Shown here piece by piece: positions 18,709 to 25,903 of a stretch of DNA of 32,306 nucleotides. Within the stretch, counting starts at the first letter, position 1, and each line of letters starts with the position of its first letter. The notes under the pieces were generated by a model, which did not search any database, was not told the DNA's origin, and saw only the letters and a list, made by a program, of their open reading frames with translations. Source of the stretch: Candidatus Alloscybalousia intestinigallinarum (GTDB taxonomy: Bacteria; Bacillota_I; Bacilli_A; RF39; UBA660); NCBI GenBank assembly GCA_018716115.1, contig DVKF01000027.1, positions 1 to 32,306 on the forward strand, given 5' to 3'. The translations under genes and the position numbers were made by a program.

Positions 18709-18735
18709 TTTTCTTATCATTGATTGTTAAGAAAA
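18709..18735. promoter_or_regulatory. Inverted repeat between gpmA and a divergent gene
   Basis: Arms TTTTCTTATCA and TGTTAAGAAAA (one mismatch in 11) flank a 5-nt centre. The element lies in the short spacer between divergent gpmA and the acetyltransferase gene. No U tract follows, so it is more like a regulator site than a terminator. The core TTTCTTA...TAAGAAA recurs upstream of yvcK. Confidence 0.35.
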
Positions 18736-18777
18736 ATTGATTTTTACGTTCCTTGGTTTTATTATTTTTATTATACA

Positions 18778-18786
18778 TGATATAAT
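18778..18786 (+). promoter_or_regulatory. Extended -10 promoter of the divergent acetyltransferase
   Basis: TGATATAAT is a full extended -10 element 15 nt before the start codon. There is no good -35 at the right distance (TTTATT is the nearest), which is acceptable for extended -10 promoters. Confidence 0.5.
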
Positions 18787-18801
18787 GAATTAGGTGATAC
18801 T

Positions 18802-19272
18802 ATGAAAATATCTTTACCGGAATTTACTTTAGAAAAAGTCGATTTTTTTGATGAACAACATATTCGTTATATTGAGGGATTAATTACTGATCCAGAAGTG
18901 GAAAGATTCCTACCTTATTTTAAAAACGGATTATATATTTCTAAAAATATTGGATTATTGAACGCCCATTATGTTCTTATTAAAGATCAACACCCGATGG
19001 GCTATGTTTTCTTTAGTGCTCCTTTTGTAGAAAATGAGCAACTAAACTCTGAAGTTCGTTATATTATTGATCCTAATTATCGAAATCGTGGCTTGGCAAC
19101 TAAAATGGTACAGCAAAGTACAGATTATATTCTAAGTCAAGAAAAGATTTCTAACTTAAGGGCATTTATTGATCCAAAGAATTTGGCTAGTCTAGCCGTT
19201 ATCCAAAAAGCGGGTTTTATACAAACCGATCAAAACTTAGATGGAATTGGATTTACCAAGCCTAGAAAATAA
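18802..19272 (+). CDS. GNAT-family N-acetyltransferase
   Basis: This 156-residue product is one GNAT domain. The acetyl-CoA motif is PNYRNRGLATKMVQ (about residues 93-106). It is preceded by SEVRYIID and followed by LASLAVIQKAGFIQ, the asparagine/alanine helix typical of the family. It resembles the acetyltransferase at 28993-29490 in layout (YxI...YR..GL.(T/S)KMV..(S/M)TDY), so the two may be paralogues. The substrate is unknown. A ribosome site AGGTGAT precedes the ATG. It is read divergently from gpmA and convergently with spo0A. Confidence 0.85.
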   Translation: MKISLPEFTLEKVDFFDEQHIRYIEGLITDPEVERFLPYFKNGLYISKNIGLLNAHYVLIKDQHPMGYVFFSAPFVENEQLNSEVRYIIDPNYRNRGLATKMVQQSTDYILSQEKISNLRAFIDPKNLASLAVIQKAGFIQTDQNLDGIGFTKPRK

Positions 19273-19279
19273 TCATAGA

Positions 19280-19309
19280 AAAAGGTGTAGCTTAGTGGTT
19301 ACACCTTTT
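19280..19309. terminator. Bidirectional terminator between GNAT gene and spo0A
   Basis: AAAAGGTGTA (19280-19289) pairs with TACACCTTTT (19300-19309) in a perfect 10-bp stem with A runs on one side and T runs on the other. It can therefore serve both convergent genes. It includes the spo0A stop codon. Confidence 0.8.
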
Positions 19310-20081
19310 ATTTACAATAATCTTTTTGAAATTCCAACCGTAATTTATCTGCGACAGTTACAATAAATTCTGAGTTGGTTGGTTTTGCTTTGTCGATATC
19401 GACACTATGACCGAAGATTTCTTCCATCAAATCCCAATCACCACGATTCCAACTTACTTCGATTGCATGGCGAATCGCTCTTTCTACCCGAGATACAGTC
19501 GTATTAAATTTCTTCGCAATATCTGGATATAATTCTTTGGTGATGCCACCGATTACTTCTGGTCGTTCATAGAGAATTGAAATTCCTTCTCTAATATATT
19601 GATAACCCTTGATATGGGATGGTATTCCTAATTCATGTAGTATTTTGGTAATTGAAATCTGCAGATTGTTGTGATAGATATCGATTGATGCGTTCGTATA
19701 GATTTTACTATCCGCACAATCCTCAATTCTTCTTTCTAGATCTGATAATTCAAAAGGTTTTAAGATAAAGTAATTAATTCCATATTCAGAAACTCTTCTA
19801 ATCATCTCTTGAGCATTGTAAGAAGTTAAGACAATAACCTTCTTATCAATCTGTTCTTTTCTCATGGCCTCTAGAATAGATAGACCATCCTTTTTCGGCA
19901 TAATCAAGTCCAAAATAATGACATCGTAATCACTCTGTCTGGTCTTAATTAATTCTAAACCTCTTTCTCCATCATTTGCTTCCAATACTACTTCGATACT
20001 AGCGTGATCTTTAAAGTACTCCTTAATCATGCTTACTAGGTCGATGTTATCATCGATCATCAGTACTCTGACTTTGTTCAT
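19308..20081 (-). CDS. spo0A: Sporulation transcription factor Spo0A
   Basis: Spo0A is the master response regulator for entry into sporulation. The 257-residue product has a receiver domain with the acidic pair D10/D11, phosphoacceptor D58 in VIILDLIMP, the conserved threonine in VIVLTSYN and lysine in FILKPFE. The C-terminal DNA-binding domain (about residues 145-257) has the recognition segment [22 protein letters not shown] and the ending segment [19 protein letters not shown], which are diagnostic for Spo0A. It is full length with no missing residue. It lacks its common neighbour spoIVB in this window. GAAAGGAG precedes the ATG. Confidence 0.96.
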   Translation of the reverse strand: MNKVRVLMIDDNIDLVSMIKEYFKDHASIEVVLEANDGERGLELIKTRQSDYDVIILDLIMPKKDGLSILEAMRKEQIDKKVIVLTSYNAQEMIRRVSEYGINYFILKPFELSDLERRIEDCADSKIYTNASIDIYHNNLQISITKILHELGIPSHIKGYQYIREGISILYERPEVIGGITKELYPDIAKKFNTTVSRVERAIRHAIEVSWNRGDWDLMEEIFGHSVDIDKAKPTNSEFIVTVADKLRLEFQKDYCK

Positions 20082-20112
20082 ATTTTCTCCTTTCGTACTC
20101 CACGCAAGTATT

Positions 20113-20118
20113 ATTATA
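20113..20118 (-). promoter_or_regulatory. Probable -10 element of spo0A
   Basis: TATAAT on the minus strand lies 32 nt before the spo0A ATG. The hexamer 17 nt further upstream (TATCTA) is a poor -35, which fits a promoter needing an activator. No clear sigma-H promoter was found. Confidence 0.45.
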
Positions 20119-20159
20119 CACTATATTTTTACAAATAGATACAGAGAATATTGTAAGGT

Positions 20160-20179
20160 TTTGTCAAATGCTGTCGAGT
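20160..20179. promoter_or_regulatory. Tandem 0A-box-like sites upstream of spo0A
   Basis: TTTGTCAAA (20160-20168) and CTGTCGAGT (20171-20179) both resemble the Spo0A recognition core TGTCGAA. Their TGTC cores start exactly 10 bp apart in the same orientation, which is the spacing of tandem 0A boxes bound by a Spo0A dimer. They are centred about 60 bp upstream of the likely spo0A start. Autoregulation is inferred. Confidence 0.5.
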
Positions 20180-20236
20180 ACAGAAAAATATACACATAGT
20201 TTCTCAAGTTATAAGGGATTTACTCGTAAACAAAAA

Positions 20237-20263
20237 GAAGAACCTTATTTTTAACGGTTCTTC
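20237..20263 (-). terminator. Terminator of the tpiA unit
   Basis: On the minus strand GAAGAACC pairs with GGTTCTTC (8 bp) around an 11-nt loop, followed by TTTTTG. The stop codon of the small membrane-protein gene lies in the loop. This ends the pgk-to-tpiA cluster before spo0A. Confidence 0.85.
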
Positions 20264-20412
20264 GACAAAGATTGGGAAGCCATGGCAACGATCAATAGAA
20301 TCATAACGAGGATCATGATCCATAAAAGGGGATTATCATAATGATTTTCAATGAACTTCTCTATCTCGGTAAAGGTTCGATCTAACCAATCGATTACTGC
20401 ATTTCCTATCAT
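20251..20412 (-). CDS. Small single-span membrane protein (53 residues)
   Basis: I do not recognise the family. The frame starts MIGNAVIDWLDRTFTEIEKF, has an acidic amphipathic N-terminal part (residues 1-27), then a hydrophobic span PLLWIMILVMILLIVAMAS (28-46) and a short basic tail QSLSKNR. That predicts one transmembrane helix with the positive end in the cytoplasm. It has a strong GGAGGAAGT ribosome site. Its ATG overlaps the tpiA stop by four bases (ATGA), and a terminator follows at its end, all signs of a real gene. Its role is unknown. Confidence 0.7.
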   Translation of the reverse strand: MIGNAVIDWLDRTFTEIEKFIENHYDNPLLWIMILVMILLIVAMASQSLSKNR

Positions 20413-21125
20413 ACTTCTTCCTCCGTTTTTTCAATGATTACTTTTAGTTTTTCTACATCTAAGCTTGTCCCACCAATCAAGTAGCCATCTATATTCAATA
20501 CGGTATTTAATTCTTCAATGTTATTTTCAGATACACTCCCGCCATATAAGACAGGACAAATGACTTGATACTTTTCTTTCACGTAATCTTTTATCCATTT
20601 TGTAATTGACGTAATTTCTTCTGGGGTTGGAATTCTACCCGTTCCAATTGCCCAAATTGGTTCATAAGCAATAATTACTTGATCTAGATTACTTTGTTCA
20701 GAAAAAGCACTGTCGATTTCTTCTTTAAGAATAATTTCTCTTTCTGAAATTTCTTCTTCTTTTTCTCCTATACACAAAATCGGAATCATCCCATTTTCTA
20801 ACGTTAGTTTTAATTTCTGATGAATCATCTCTTCCGTTTCATTTAAAATATTTCTCCGCTCTGAGTGACCAATAATCACATACTTGACATTTAACGACTT
20901 TAATTGTTCAACCGCAACTTCGCCAGTTAGGGCCCCCATATTGCGATCAGCCACATTTTGGGATCCTAATTGAAAATTTTCTTGATTCTGAAAATAGGAA
21001 AAATAAATATTGCTCGGACAGAAAACGAGTTTATTCATTGACTTTAAGGAGGAAATCTGATTAACATAAGTTTCTATCTGCTCCTTAGTTAAATTCATTT
21101 TATGGTTACTTACTATCCATTTCAT
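20409..21125 (-). CDS. tpiA: Triosephosphate isomerase
   Basis: The enzyme interconverts dihydroxyacetone phosphate and glyceraldehyde 3-phosphate. The 238-residue TIM barrel keeps the catalytic residues: K9 in SNHKMN, H87 in IIGHSERRN and E155 in AYEPIWAIGTG, with the phosphate loop GGSVSENN near the end. The N-terminal motif is SNHKMN where almost all relatives have GNWKMN. The ATG at 21125 is chosen because AGGTG lies 6 nt before it. The gene start overlaps the end of the glycosyltransferase gene by 20 nt, and a 53-residue gene overlaps its stop. Confidence 0.96.
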   Translation of the reverse strand: MKWIVSNHKMNLTKEQIETYVNQISSLKSMNKLVFCPSNIYFSYFQNQENFQLGSQNVADRNMGALTGEVAVEQLKSLNVKYVIIGHSERRNILNETEEMIHQKLKLTLENGMIPILCIGEKEEEISEREIILKEEIDSAFSEQSNLDQVIIAYEPIWAIGTGRIPTPEEITSITKWIKDYVKEKYQVICPVLYGGSVSENNIEELNTVLNIDGYLIGGTSLDVEKLKVIIEKTEEEV

Positions 21126-22350
21126 CTTTATCACCTTTTATTTTATCCACTAATTTACCAATTACCCCTAAACGATTTGTTTTATGATCGATTGCGTATT
21201 GATAAACATCTAATACTGACTCAGCAAAATATTTAGAGCTATATCGTTCGGCATTAATTCTTGCCTGTTTAGATAATTTTTGTACTTGTTTACTATCTTT
21301 ATATAATTCTTGAATAATTTCTTTACATTCCTCTTGAGTCTTAAAAATTCTACCATTTAGTCCATCTATCACTGTATTGGCAAAACTCTCATCATCGATA
21401 CAAATCGGTGTTACCTCTGATGCCATCGCTTCGATTACTGTTAAGCCTTGCGTTTCTGACTGAGAAGCAGTTAAAAAGATATTGGCCAAATGGTAATAGT
21501 ATGGCATTTCTTCCCATTTTGCTTTTCCTGTTAAAATAATGTGATCTTTCATCTTTTCTTTTTGAACATATTCTTGATACTCTTCCATATCTGGTCCATC
21601 ACCAACAATCAACAATTTTAGTTTTGGACAACTTTTCACTAAGTCTTTTACGACATCCATTAAGAAAACAATATTTTTTTCTTGAGCTAGACGACCCACA
21701 AAGATAGCGACAAAATCGTCTTCTTTAAGGCCTTCTTTCTTCCTTAGCTTAGCTAGTTTTTCTGAATCAATATTCTCTTTATAAAATCTTTCTAACTCGA
21801 TTCCAGTGGGAATAATATGAATATTTTTATCCACTTTATACTTTTCTTTAAATAAATCATACGTTTTCTTCGTAGGAACAATCAATTCACTAGCCGTTTT
21901 ATCACAGTAAAACAAAGTTAAATACTCGACGATTTTTTTACTAGACTTATTAAAGTAGCCTTTCGTTACATAGTGTATATAATCTTCATACATCGTATGA
22001 TAAGTATGAACTAAGGGAATATCTAATTGAAAAGCCAATAATCTCGCAAAAGTTCCAATCGCAAACTCTGTCTGTGAATGGATAATATCCAATTTCCAAC
22101 TTTTAATAATATTTACGGCTTTAATTGGATAAATTGCGGTTAAACGGGAATCATATATTCCCGTTGGGATACCTGGTATTCTTAAAACGTGTTCCTTTTC
22201 ATCATAATCATAATGAAAGCTTTCTAAATTAGCAGTTACTACATAGACAGTATGTCCTAACTTTTCTAAAGCTTCTTTTAACATCACTTCACTAGTGACT
22301 AAGCCACTAATATATGGAGTATACGTTTCCGTAAAAATTCCTATTCTCAT
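21106..22350 (-). CDS. GT4 glycosyltransferase, probably diacylglycerol glucosyltransferase
   Basis: The 414-residue product is a GT-B fold, family GT4 retaining enzyme. The N-terminal Rossmann domain begins MRIGIFTETYTPYISGLVTS. The nucleotide-sugar domain has FVGRLAQEKNIVFLMDV and the E-x7-E motif in SETQGLTVIEAMAS. The N-terminus closely fits bacterial 1,2-diacylglycerol 3-glucosyltransferases that make membrane glycolipids. That acceptor is an inference. Its ATG overlaps the preceding membrane-protein gene by four bases, and tpiA overlaps its end, so it is translationally embedded in the glycolytic unit. Confidence 0.85.
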   Translation of the reverse strand: MRIGIFTETYTPYISGLVTSEVMLKEALEKLGHTVYVVTANLESFHYDYDEKEHVLRIPGIPTGIYDSRLTAIYPIKAVNIIKSWKLDIIHSQTEFAIGTFARLLAFQLDIPLVHTYHTMYEDYIHYVTKGYFNKSSKKIVEYLTLFYCDKTASELIVPTKKTYDLFKEKYKVDKNIHIIPTGIELERFYKENIDSEKLAKLRKKEGLKEDDFVAIFVGRLAQEKNIVFLMDVVKDLVKSCPKLKLLIVGDGPDMEEYQEYVQKEKMKDHIILTGKAKWEEMPYYYHLANIFLTASQSETQGLTVIEAMASEVTPICIDDESFANTVIDGLNGRIFKTQEECKEIIQELYKDSKQVQKLSKQARINAERYSSKYFAESVLDVYQYAIDHKTNRLGVIGKLVDKIKGDKDEMDSK

Positions 22351-23351
22351 TTTTTAACCCTTCCTTTGACATTTAAGACAATCGCTCCAATAATCATCAA
22401 TAAATAATATGATATCGTTCGCCAAATTAGAAGAGAGGCTTTTAGAACGCTACCCCCAATAAAACAGCCAAAGAATTTTAAGTAACCGTATTCAATACCA
22501 CCACTTGCACCAGGTATTGGTACAAATGAGCCAATAATTAAAATATAAGCAGAGGATACAATCGCAGTAATTGGTGATACTCCAGTTCCTCCTAAGGCAA
22601 TAATGACAAAATAAGGCATTACATAAGTTAATGTTAGATAAATAAAATTATAGATAAAAGCCTCTAAGCAAAGTAGTTTATTCCTTTTCAAGAAAGTCGT
22701 ACCCTCATGGAAATCATCAATACGCTCTTTCCATGCTTCTTGAGTTTTTTCTGGATTTTTTATAAGTTTTATTTTCCCTAAGAAAGAGATAATTTTCTTA
22801 ATCACTAAATGGTTAAATTTACTACTAAAACTAATAATAATTAATCCTAGCATAACCAAAGTATTTACCATAAATCCTAGAACAATCAATTCCTTTAGTA
22901 CAGGAATATTTTTGAATAAATGGAAATTAGCATTGATTGTAATCGCAAATAAACCATAGATTACTAAAGCAGCTTGGTAAATAATAAAATTCTGCATGAT
23001 GATGTTGGTTGCCTTAGTTAAGCGAAATCCTTCTTTTTTTAGCATATAAATTTGCATCGGTTGCCCACCCGTAGAAAAAGGGGTAATTCCGTTAAAAAAT
23101 TTCGTCATAAACTGCATACGTAAAGCTTGTCCAAAGCGATAATCTTTTGTATAACTGTTGACAATTTTTTTATAGGCTAACGATTCAAATACGATAGCTA
23201 GTAGCTGGCAAACAAGGGCTAAAAACAAAAAGAAGAAATTAGCACCGAGAAGTGCACCTATAATCGCATTGAAATCATCTTTTAATACTAAATAAAGAAT
23301 GATTATGGTGACTCCAATTAATATTAGACTGTTTTTCTTTAAGCTTTTCAT
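22347..23351 (-). CDS. Lysylphosphatidylglycerol synthase-like/UPF0104 membrane protein
   Basis: This 334-residue integral membrane protein has about eight hydrophobic segments and fits the flippase-like TM region of MprF (AglD/UPF0104 family). Family hints are FFNGITPFSTGGQPMQIYMLKKEG and the late segment FVPIPGASGGIEYGY. It lacks the soluble aminoacyl-transfer domain of full MprF, so lipid lysylation is not supported. A role in lipid transport or flipping is possible. It is coupled by a four-base overlap to a GT4 glycosyltransferase, a pair often linked to glycolipid synthesis. GAGGAG lies 7 nt before the ATG. Confidence 0.82.
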   Translation of the reverse strand: MKSLKKNSLILIGVTIIILYLVLKDDFNAIIGALLGANFFFLFLALVCQLLAIVFESLAYKKIVNSYTKDYRFGQALRMQFMTKFFNGITPFSTGGQPMQIYMLKKEGFRLTKATNIIMQNFIIYQAALVIYGLFAITINANFHLFKNIPVLKELIVLGFMVNTLVMLGLIIISFSSKFNHLVIKKIISFLGKIKLIKNPEKTQEAWKERIDDFHEGTTFLKRNKLLCLEAFIYNFIYLTLTYVMPYFVIIALGGTGVSPITAIVSSAYILIIGSFVPIPGASGGIEYGYLKFFGCFIGGSVLKASLLIWRTISYYLLMIIGAIVLNVKGRVKK

Positions 23352-23420
23352 GGCACACTCCTCATTTTCTTATGTTTATCTTTTGGATTAGTCTAAAATG
23401 TGATTACCAAAAAGTAACTT

Positions 23421-24599
23421 TTATTTTTCTGCAATTACTTCAAGTCCTGGTAAACTTTTTCCTTCTAGATACTCTAAAGTAGCTCCACCGCCAGTAGAGG
23501 CATGACTGACTTTATCTTTGTATCCTAATTGACTAGCTGCAGCGACAATATCGCCACCACCTAAAATAGTATCAATATGATTATCTGTTAGGAATTTTAG
23601 TACTTGTTCCGTTCCAACACTGTATTTAGGATTTTCATATACCCCTAATGGACCATTCCATACTACAGTTTTGGCTGTTTTTAGTATATCACAAAATTCT
23701 TTAACTGTCTCTGGTCCGATATCTAATCCTTTCTCTGTATCTAAAAGGTCGTTAATCTTAACTATGCGACTATTTGTATCTTCTAGAGAAGTCGCAGCTT
23801 GAACATCGATAGGAAGAACGATTTTTCCTGGATAGTTGGTTAACATCTGTTTACAAAAATCGATATTTTCTTCATCTAGAATACTGCTTCCAATTGAGTA
23901 ACCAGCTGCTTTTAAGAAGGTAAATGCCATTCCACCACCAATAATAATCTTATCTGCCTTTTCGATCAAGTTTTTGATTACTCCAATTTTATCAGATACT
24001 TTACTACCGCCAAGGATGACAACATATGGACGTTCTGGATTATCTAAGCGACTTAACGCTTTTAGTTCTTTTTCTACTAAAAATCCAATCGCATTTGGTA
24101 ATCTACTACCTATTCCTACATTGGAAGCATGACTACGATGAATTGTTCCAAAGGCATCATTGATGAAAATATCTCCTAAATTTGCCCAGTAGGTAGCAAG
24201 CTCATCATCGTTTGAACTTTCTTTCTTTCCCTCTAGATCTTCAAAACGAGTATTTTCTATTAATAGAATGTCCCCTTCTTTCATTTCTTCTACGGTTTTG
24301 ATTAAAGTGTCACTTCTTGTCTTATTGATAAATAATACTGGATGATGAAGTAATTCACTTAACCTTTCCGCAACAGGTGCCAAACTATTCTTGGCCTTAT
24401 CACTTTCTTCTTTAATTCTTCCCAGATGGGACATCAAAATTACTTTAGCTTTCTGACTAACTGCATAGCGAATAGTATCTAGACTTTCTACTATTCTAGT
24501 ATCATCGGCAATTTCTCCATTCTTCATTGGAACATTAAAATCGCAACGAATGATTACTCGTTTACCTGTCAAATTTAAATCCGTAATCGTTCTTTTCAT
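23421..24599 (-). CDS. pgk: Phosphoglycerate kinase
   Basis: The enzyme makes ATP from 1,3-bisphosphoglycerate and ADP. The 392-residue product starts MKRTITDLNLTGKRVIIRCD and has the substrate signature RCDFNVPM and SHLGR. Later come VILGGSKVSDKIGVI, VWNGPLGVYE and the nucleotide-binding end GGGDIVAAASQLG plus STGGGATLEYLEGK. Length and motifs are complete. It follows gap but is separated from it by a terminator. The two envelope genes and tpiA follow on the same strand without an evident terminator. Confidence 0.97.
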   Translation of the reverse strand: MKRTITDLNLTGKRVIIRCDFNVPMKNGEIADDTRIVESLDTIRYAVSQKAKVILMSHLGRIKEESDKAKNSLAPVAERLSELLHHPVLFINKTRSDTLIKTVEEMKEGDILLIENTRFEDLEGKKESSNDDELATYWANLGDIFINDAFGTIHRSHASNVGIGSRLPNAIGFLVEKELKALSRLDNPERPYVVILGGSKVSDKIGVIKNLIEKADKIIIGGGMAFTFLKAAGYSIGSSILDEENIDFCKQMLTNYPGKIVLPIDVQAATSLEDTNSRIVKINDLLDTEKGLDIGPETVKEFCDILKTAKTVVWNGPLGVYENPKYSVGTEQVLKFLTDNHIDTILGGGDIVAAASQLGYKDKVSHASTGGGATLEYLEGKSLPGLEVIAEK

Positions 24600-24635
24600 G
24601 TTTTAACCTCTTTTCTTTTATTCTTTTCCACTACT

Positions 24636-24664
24636 AGTATACCAAAAAAAAGAGATGAATTAAA
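24636..24664 (-). promoter_or_regulatory. Possible promoter before pgk
   Basis: TATACT (24636-24641) lies 17 nt from TTTAAT (24659-24664) on the minus strand. The -35 is weak and overlaps the loop of the terminator after gap. It would allow pgk to be expressed apart from gap. Confidence 0.35.
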
Positions 24665-24672
24665 TCTCTTTT
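24648..24672 (-). terminator. Terminator between gap and pgk
   Basis: AAAAGAGAT and ATCTCTTTT form a 9-bp stem on the minus strand with a 7-nt loop followed by T residues (eight Ts in all from the stem end). It lies 20 nt after the gap stop and probably gives gap a higher transcript level than pgk. Confidence 0.8.
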
Positions 24673-24691
24673 CCTTAATTCCTAAATATTT

Positions 24692-25708
24692 CTACATTGT
24701 TTCCATAACTTCTACTAATTTTTTCGCAGTACGAACCATTTGGCTAGTATAAGAGTTTTCATTATCATACCAAGCAACTACTTGGACTAATGTTTTTCCA
24801 TCTCCTAGACTAATTACTTTTGTTTGCGTAGCATCAAAGACTGATCCATGAGTATCTCCGATGATATCACTAGAAACAATTTCTTCATCAGTGTAGCCAT
24901 AAGATTCGCTTTGTACAGATTTCATCATTTCATTGATTTCTTCTTTAGTTACTTCCTTATCTACCACTGCATCTAGGATTGTTAGACTACCATCCGCAAC
25001 TGGTACACGTTGAGCACTACCGATTAATTTACCAGATAATTCAGGGATAACTAAGCCGATTGCTTTAGCTGCACCTGTCGAGTTAGGTACGATATTGATT
25101 GCTGCCGCACGAGCTCTTCTTAAATTTCCTTTTCTATGTGGTCCATCTAGGATCATTTGGTCTCCAGTATAGGCATGAACAGTTGTCATGATTCCCGAAA
25201 TAATTGGGGCATAGTTATTTAAAGCATATGCCATCGGTGCAAGACAGTTTGTCGTACAAGATGCTGCTGAAATAATATGATCTTCCTTGGTAAGAGTATT
25301 TTCATTTACGCCATAAACGATAGTTGGTACATCGTTTCCAGCTGGAGCAGAGATAATTACTTTTTTTGCTCCGGCTCTTAAATGGGCTTCTGATTTTTCC
25401 TTAGAAGCAAAGAAACCCGTACATTCTAATACCACATCGACACCAAGTTCTCCCCATGGTAATTCTTCTGGATTAGAAATGGCATAAACAGGGATTTCTT
25501 TTCCAGCTACGACAATTCCCTTTTCTGTTGCACGAACTGTATCCGCTAGTTCATACTTTTTTTGCGCTGAATCATATTTTAACAAGTGCGCTAACATTTC
25601 AGGATTTGTTAAATCATTGATCGCAACAATTTCATACTCACTTTGTCCAAACATTTGTCGAAAAGCAAGACGACCAATACGACCAAAACCATTAATTGCT
25701 ATTTTCAT
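24692..25708 (-). CDS. gap: Glyceraldehyde-3-phosphate dehydrogenase, NAD type
   Basis: The enzyme oxidises and phosphorylates glyceraldehyde 3-phosphate to 1,3-bisphosphoglycerate. The 338-residue product starts [20 protein letters not shown] with the NAD-binding glycine motif. N31-D32 in AINDLTN suggests NAD rather than NADP. The catalytic cysteine is C151 in [10 protein letters not shown], and H178 in [10 protein letters not shown] completes the site. [14 protein letters not shown] and [12 protein letters not shown] are also present. It has its own strong promoter and terminator. Confidence 0.98.
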   Translation of the reverse strand: MKIAINGFGRIGRLAFRQMFGQSEYEIVAINDLTNPEMLAHLLKYDSAQKKYELADTVRATEKGIVVAGKEIPVYAISNPEELPWGELGVDVVLECTGFFASKEKSEAHLRAGAKKVIISAPAGNDVPTIVYGVNENTLTKEDHIISAASCTTNCLAPMAYALNNYAPIISGIMTTVHAYTGDQMILDGPHRKGNLRRARAAAINIVPNSTGAAKAIGLVIPELSGKLIGSAQRVPVADGSLTILDAVVDKEVTKEEINEMMKSVQSESYGYTDEEIVSSDIIGDTHGSVFDATQTKVISLGDGKTLVQVVAWYDNENSYTSQMVRTAKKLVEVMETM

Positions 25709-25731
25709 TTTATCCTCCTCTTTCTATTTTC

Positions 25732-25760
25732 ACTATATAGTTTTTGCCCAGCATTGTCAA
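25732..25760 (-). promoter_or_regulatory. Promoter of gap
   Basis: On the minus strand TTGACA (25755-25760), a 17-nt spacer and TATAGT (25732-25737) form a near-consensus promoter. The start would be near 25725 and leaves a short leader with GGAGGAT. Confidence 0.8.
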
Positions 25761-25795
25761 TATATTCAAAAAAATCTACTTCCTACTTGTCACTT

Positions 25796-25888
25796 TTTTC
25801 CACAGAAATTGCTAAAAATCCTACTCGCTTTGATTTTTTCCACAATAGTTGTGAATTTTTCTTTCTTTGGCTCTCCGTTTTATCCACA
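25796..25888 (+). promoter_or_regulatory. Cluster of three DnaA-box-like sites
   Basis: TTTTCCACA at 25796-25804 and 25836-25844 (one mismatch each) and a perfect TTATCCACA at 25880-25888 lie in one orientation, about 40 and 44 bp apart. They fill the spacer between the gap promoter and the end of the nucleoside kinase gene. They may be DnaA-binding sites that influence gap or titrate DnaA. Confidence 0.45.
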
Positions 25889-25903
25889 GTTTTGGGGAAA
25901 ACT

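Noticed and set aside
20261-20269. Perfect 0A box TTTGTCGAA on the minus strand near spo0A
   Set aside because: It lies in the small membrane-protein gene and its terminator stem, about 180 bp upstream of spo0A. The match is explained by the terminator and coding sequence, so I did not count it with the tandem boxes.
25654-25662. Perfect 0A box TTTGTCGAA inside gap
   Set aside because: It lies in coding sequence with no adjacent promoter. Single 0A-like matches are expected by chance in this base composition.
25888-25903. Short hairpin AGTTTT/AAAACT after the nucleoside kinase
   Set aside because: The stem is only 6 bp and no U tract follows, so it is not a convincing terminator.
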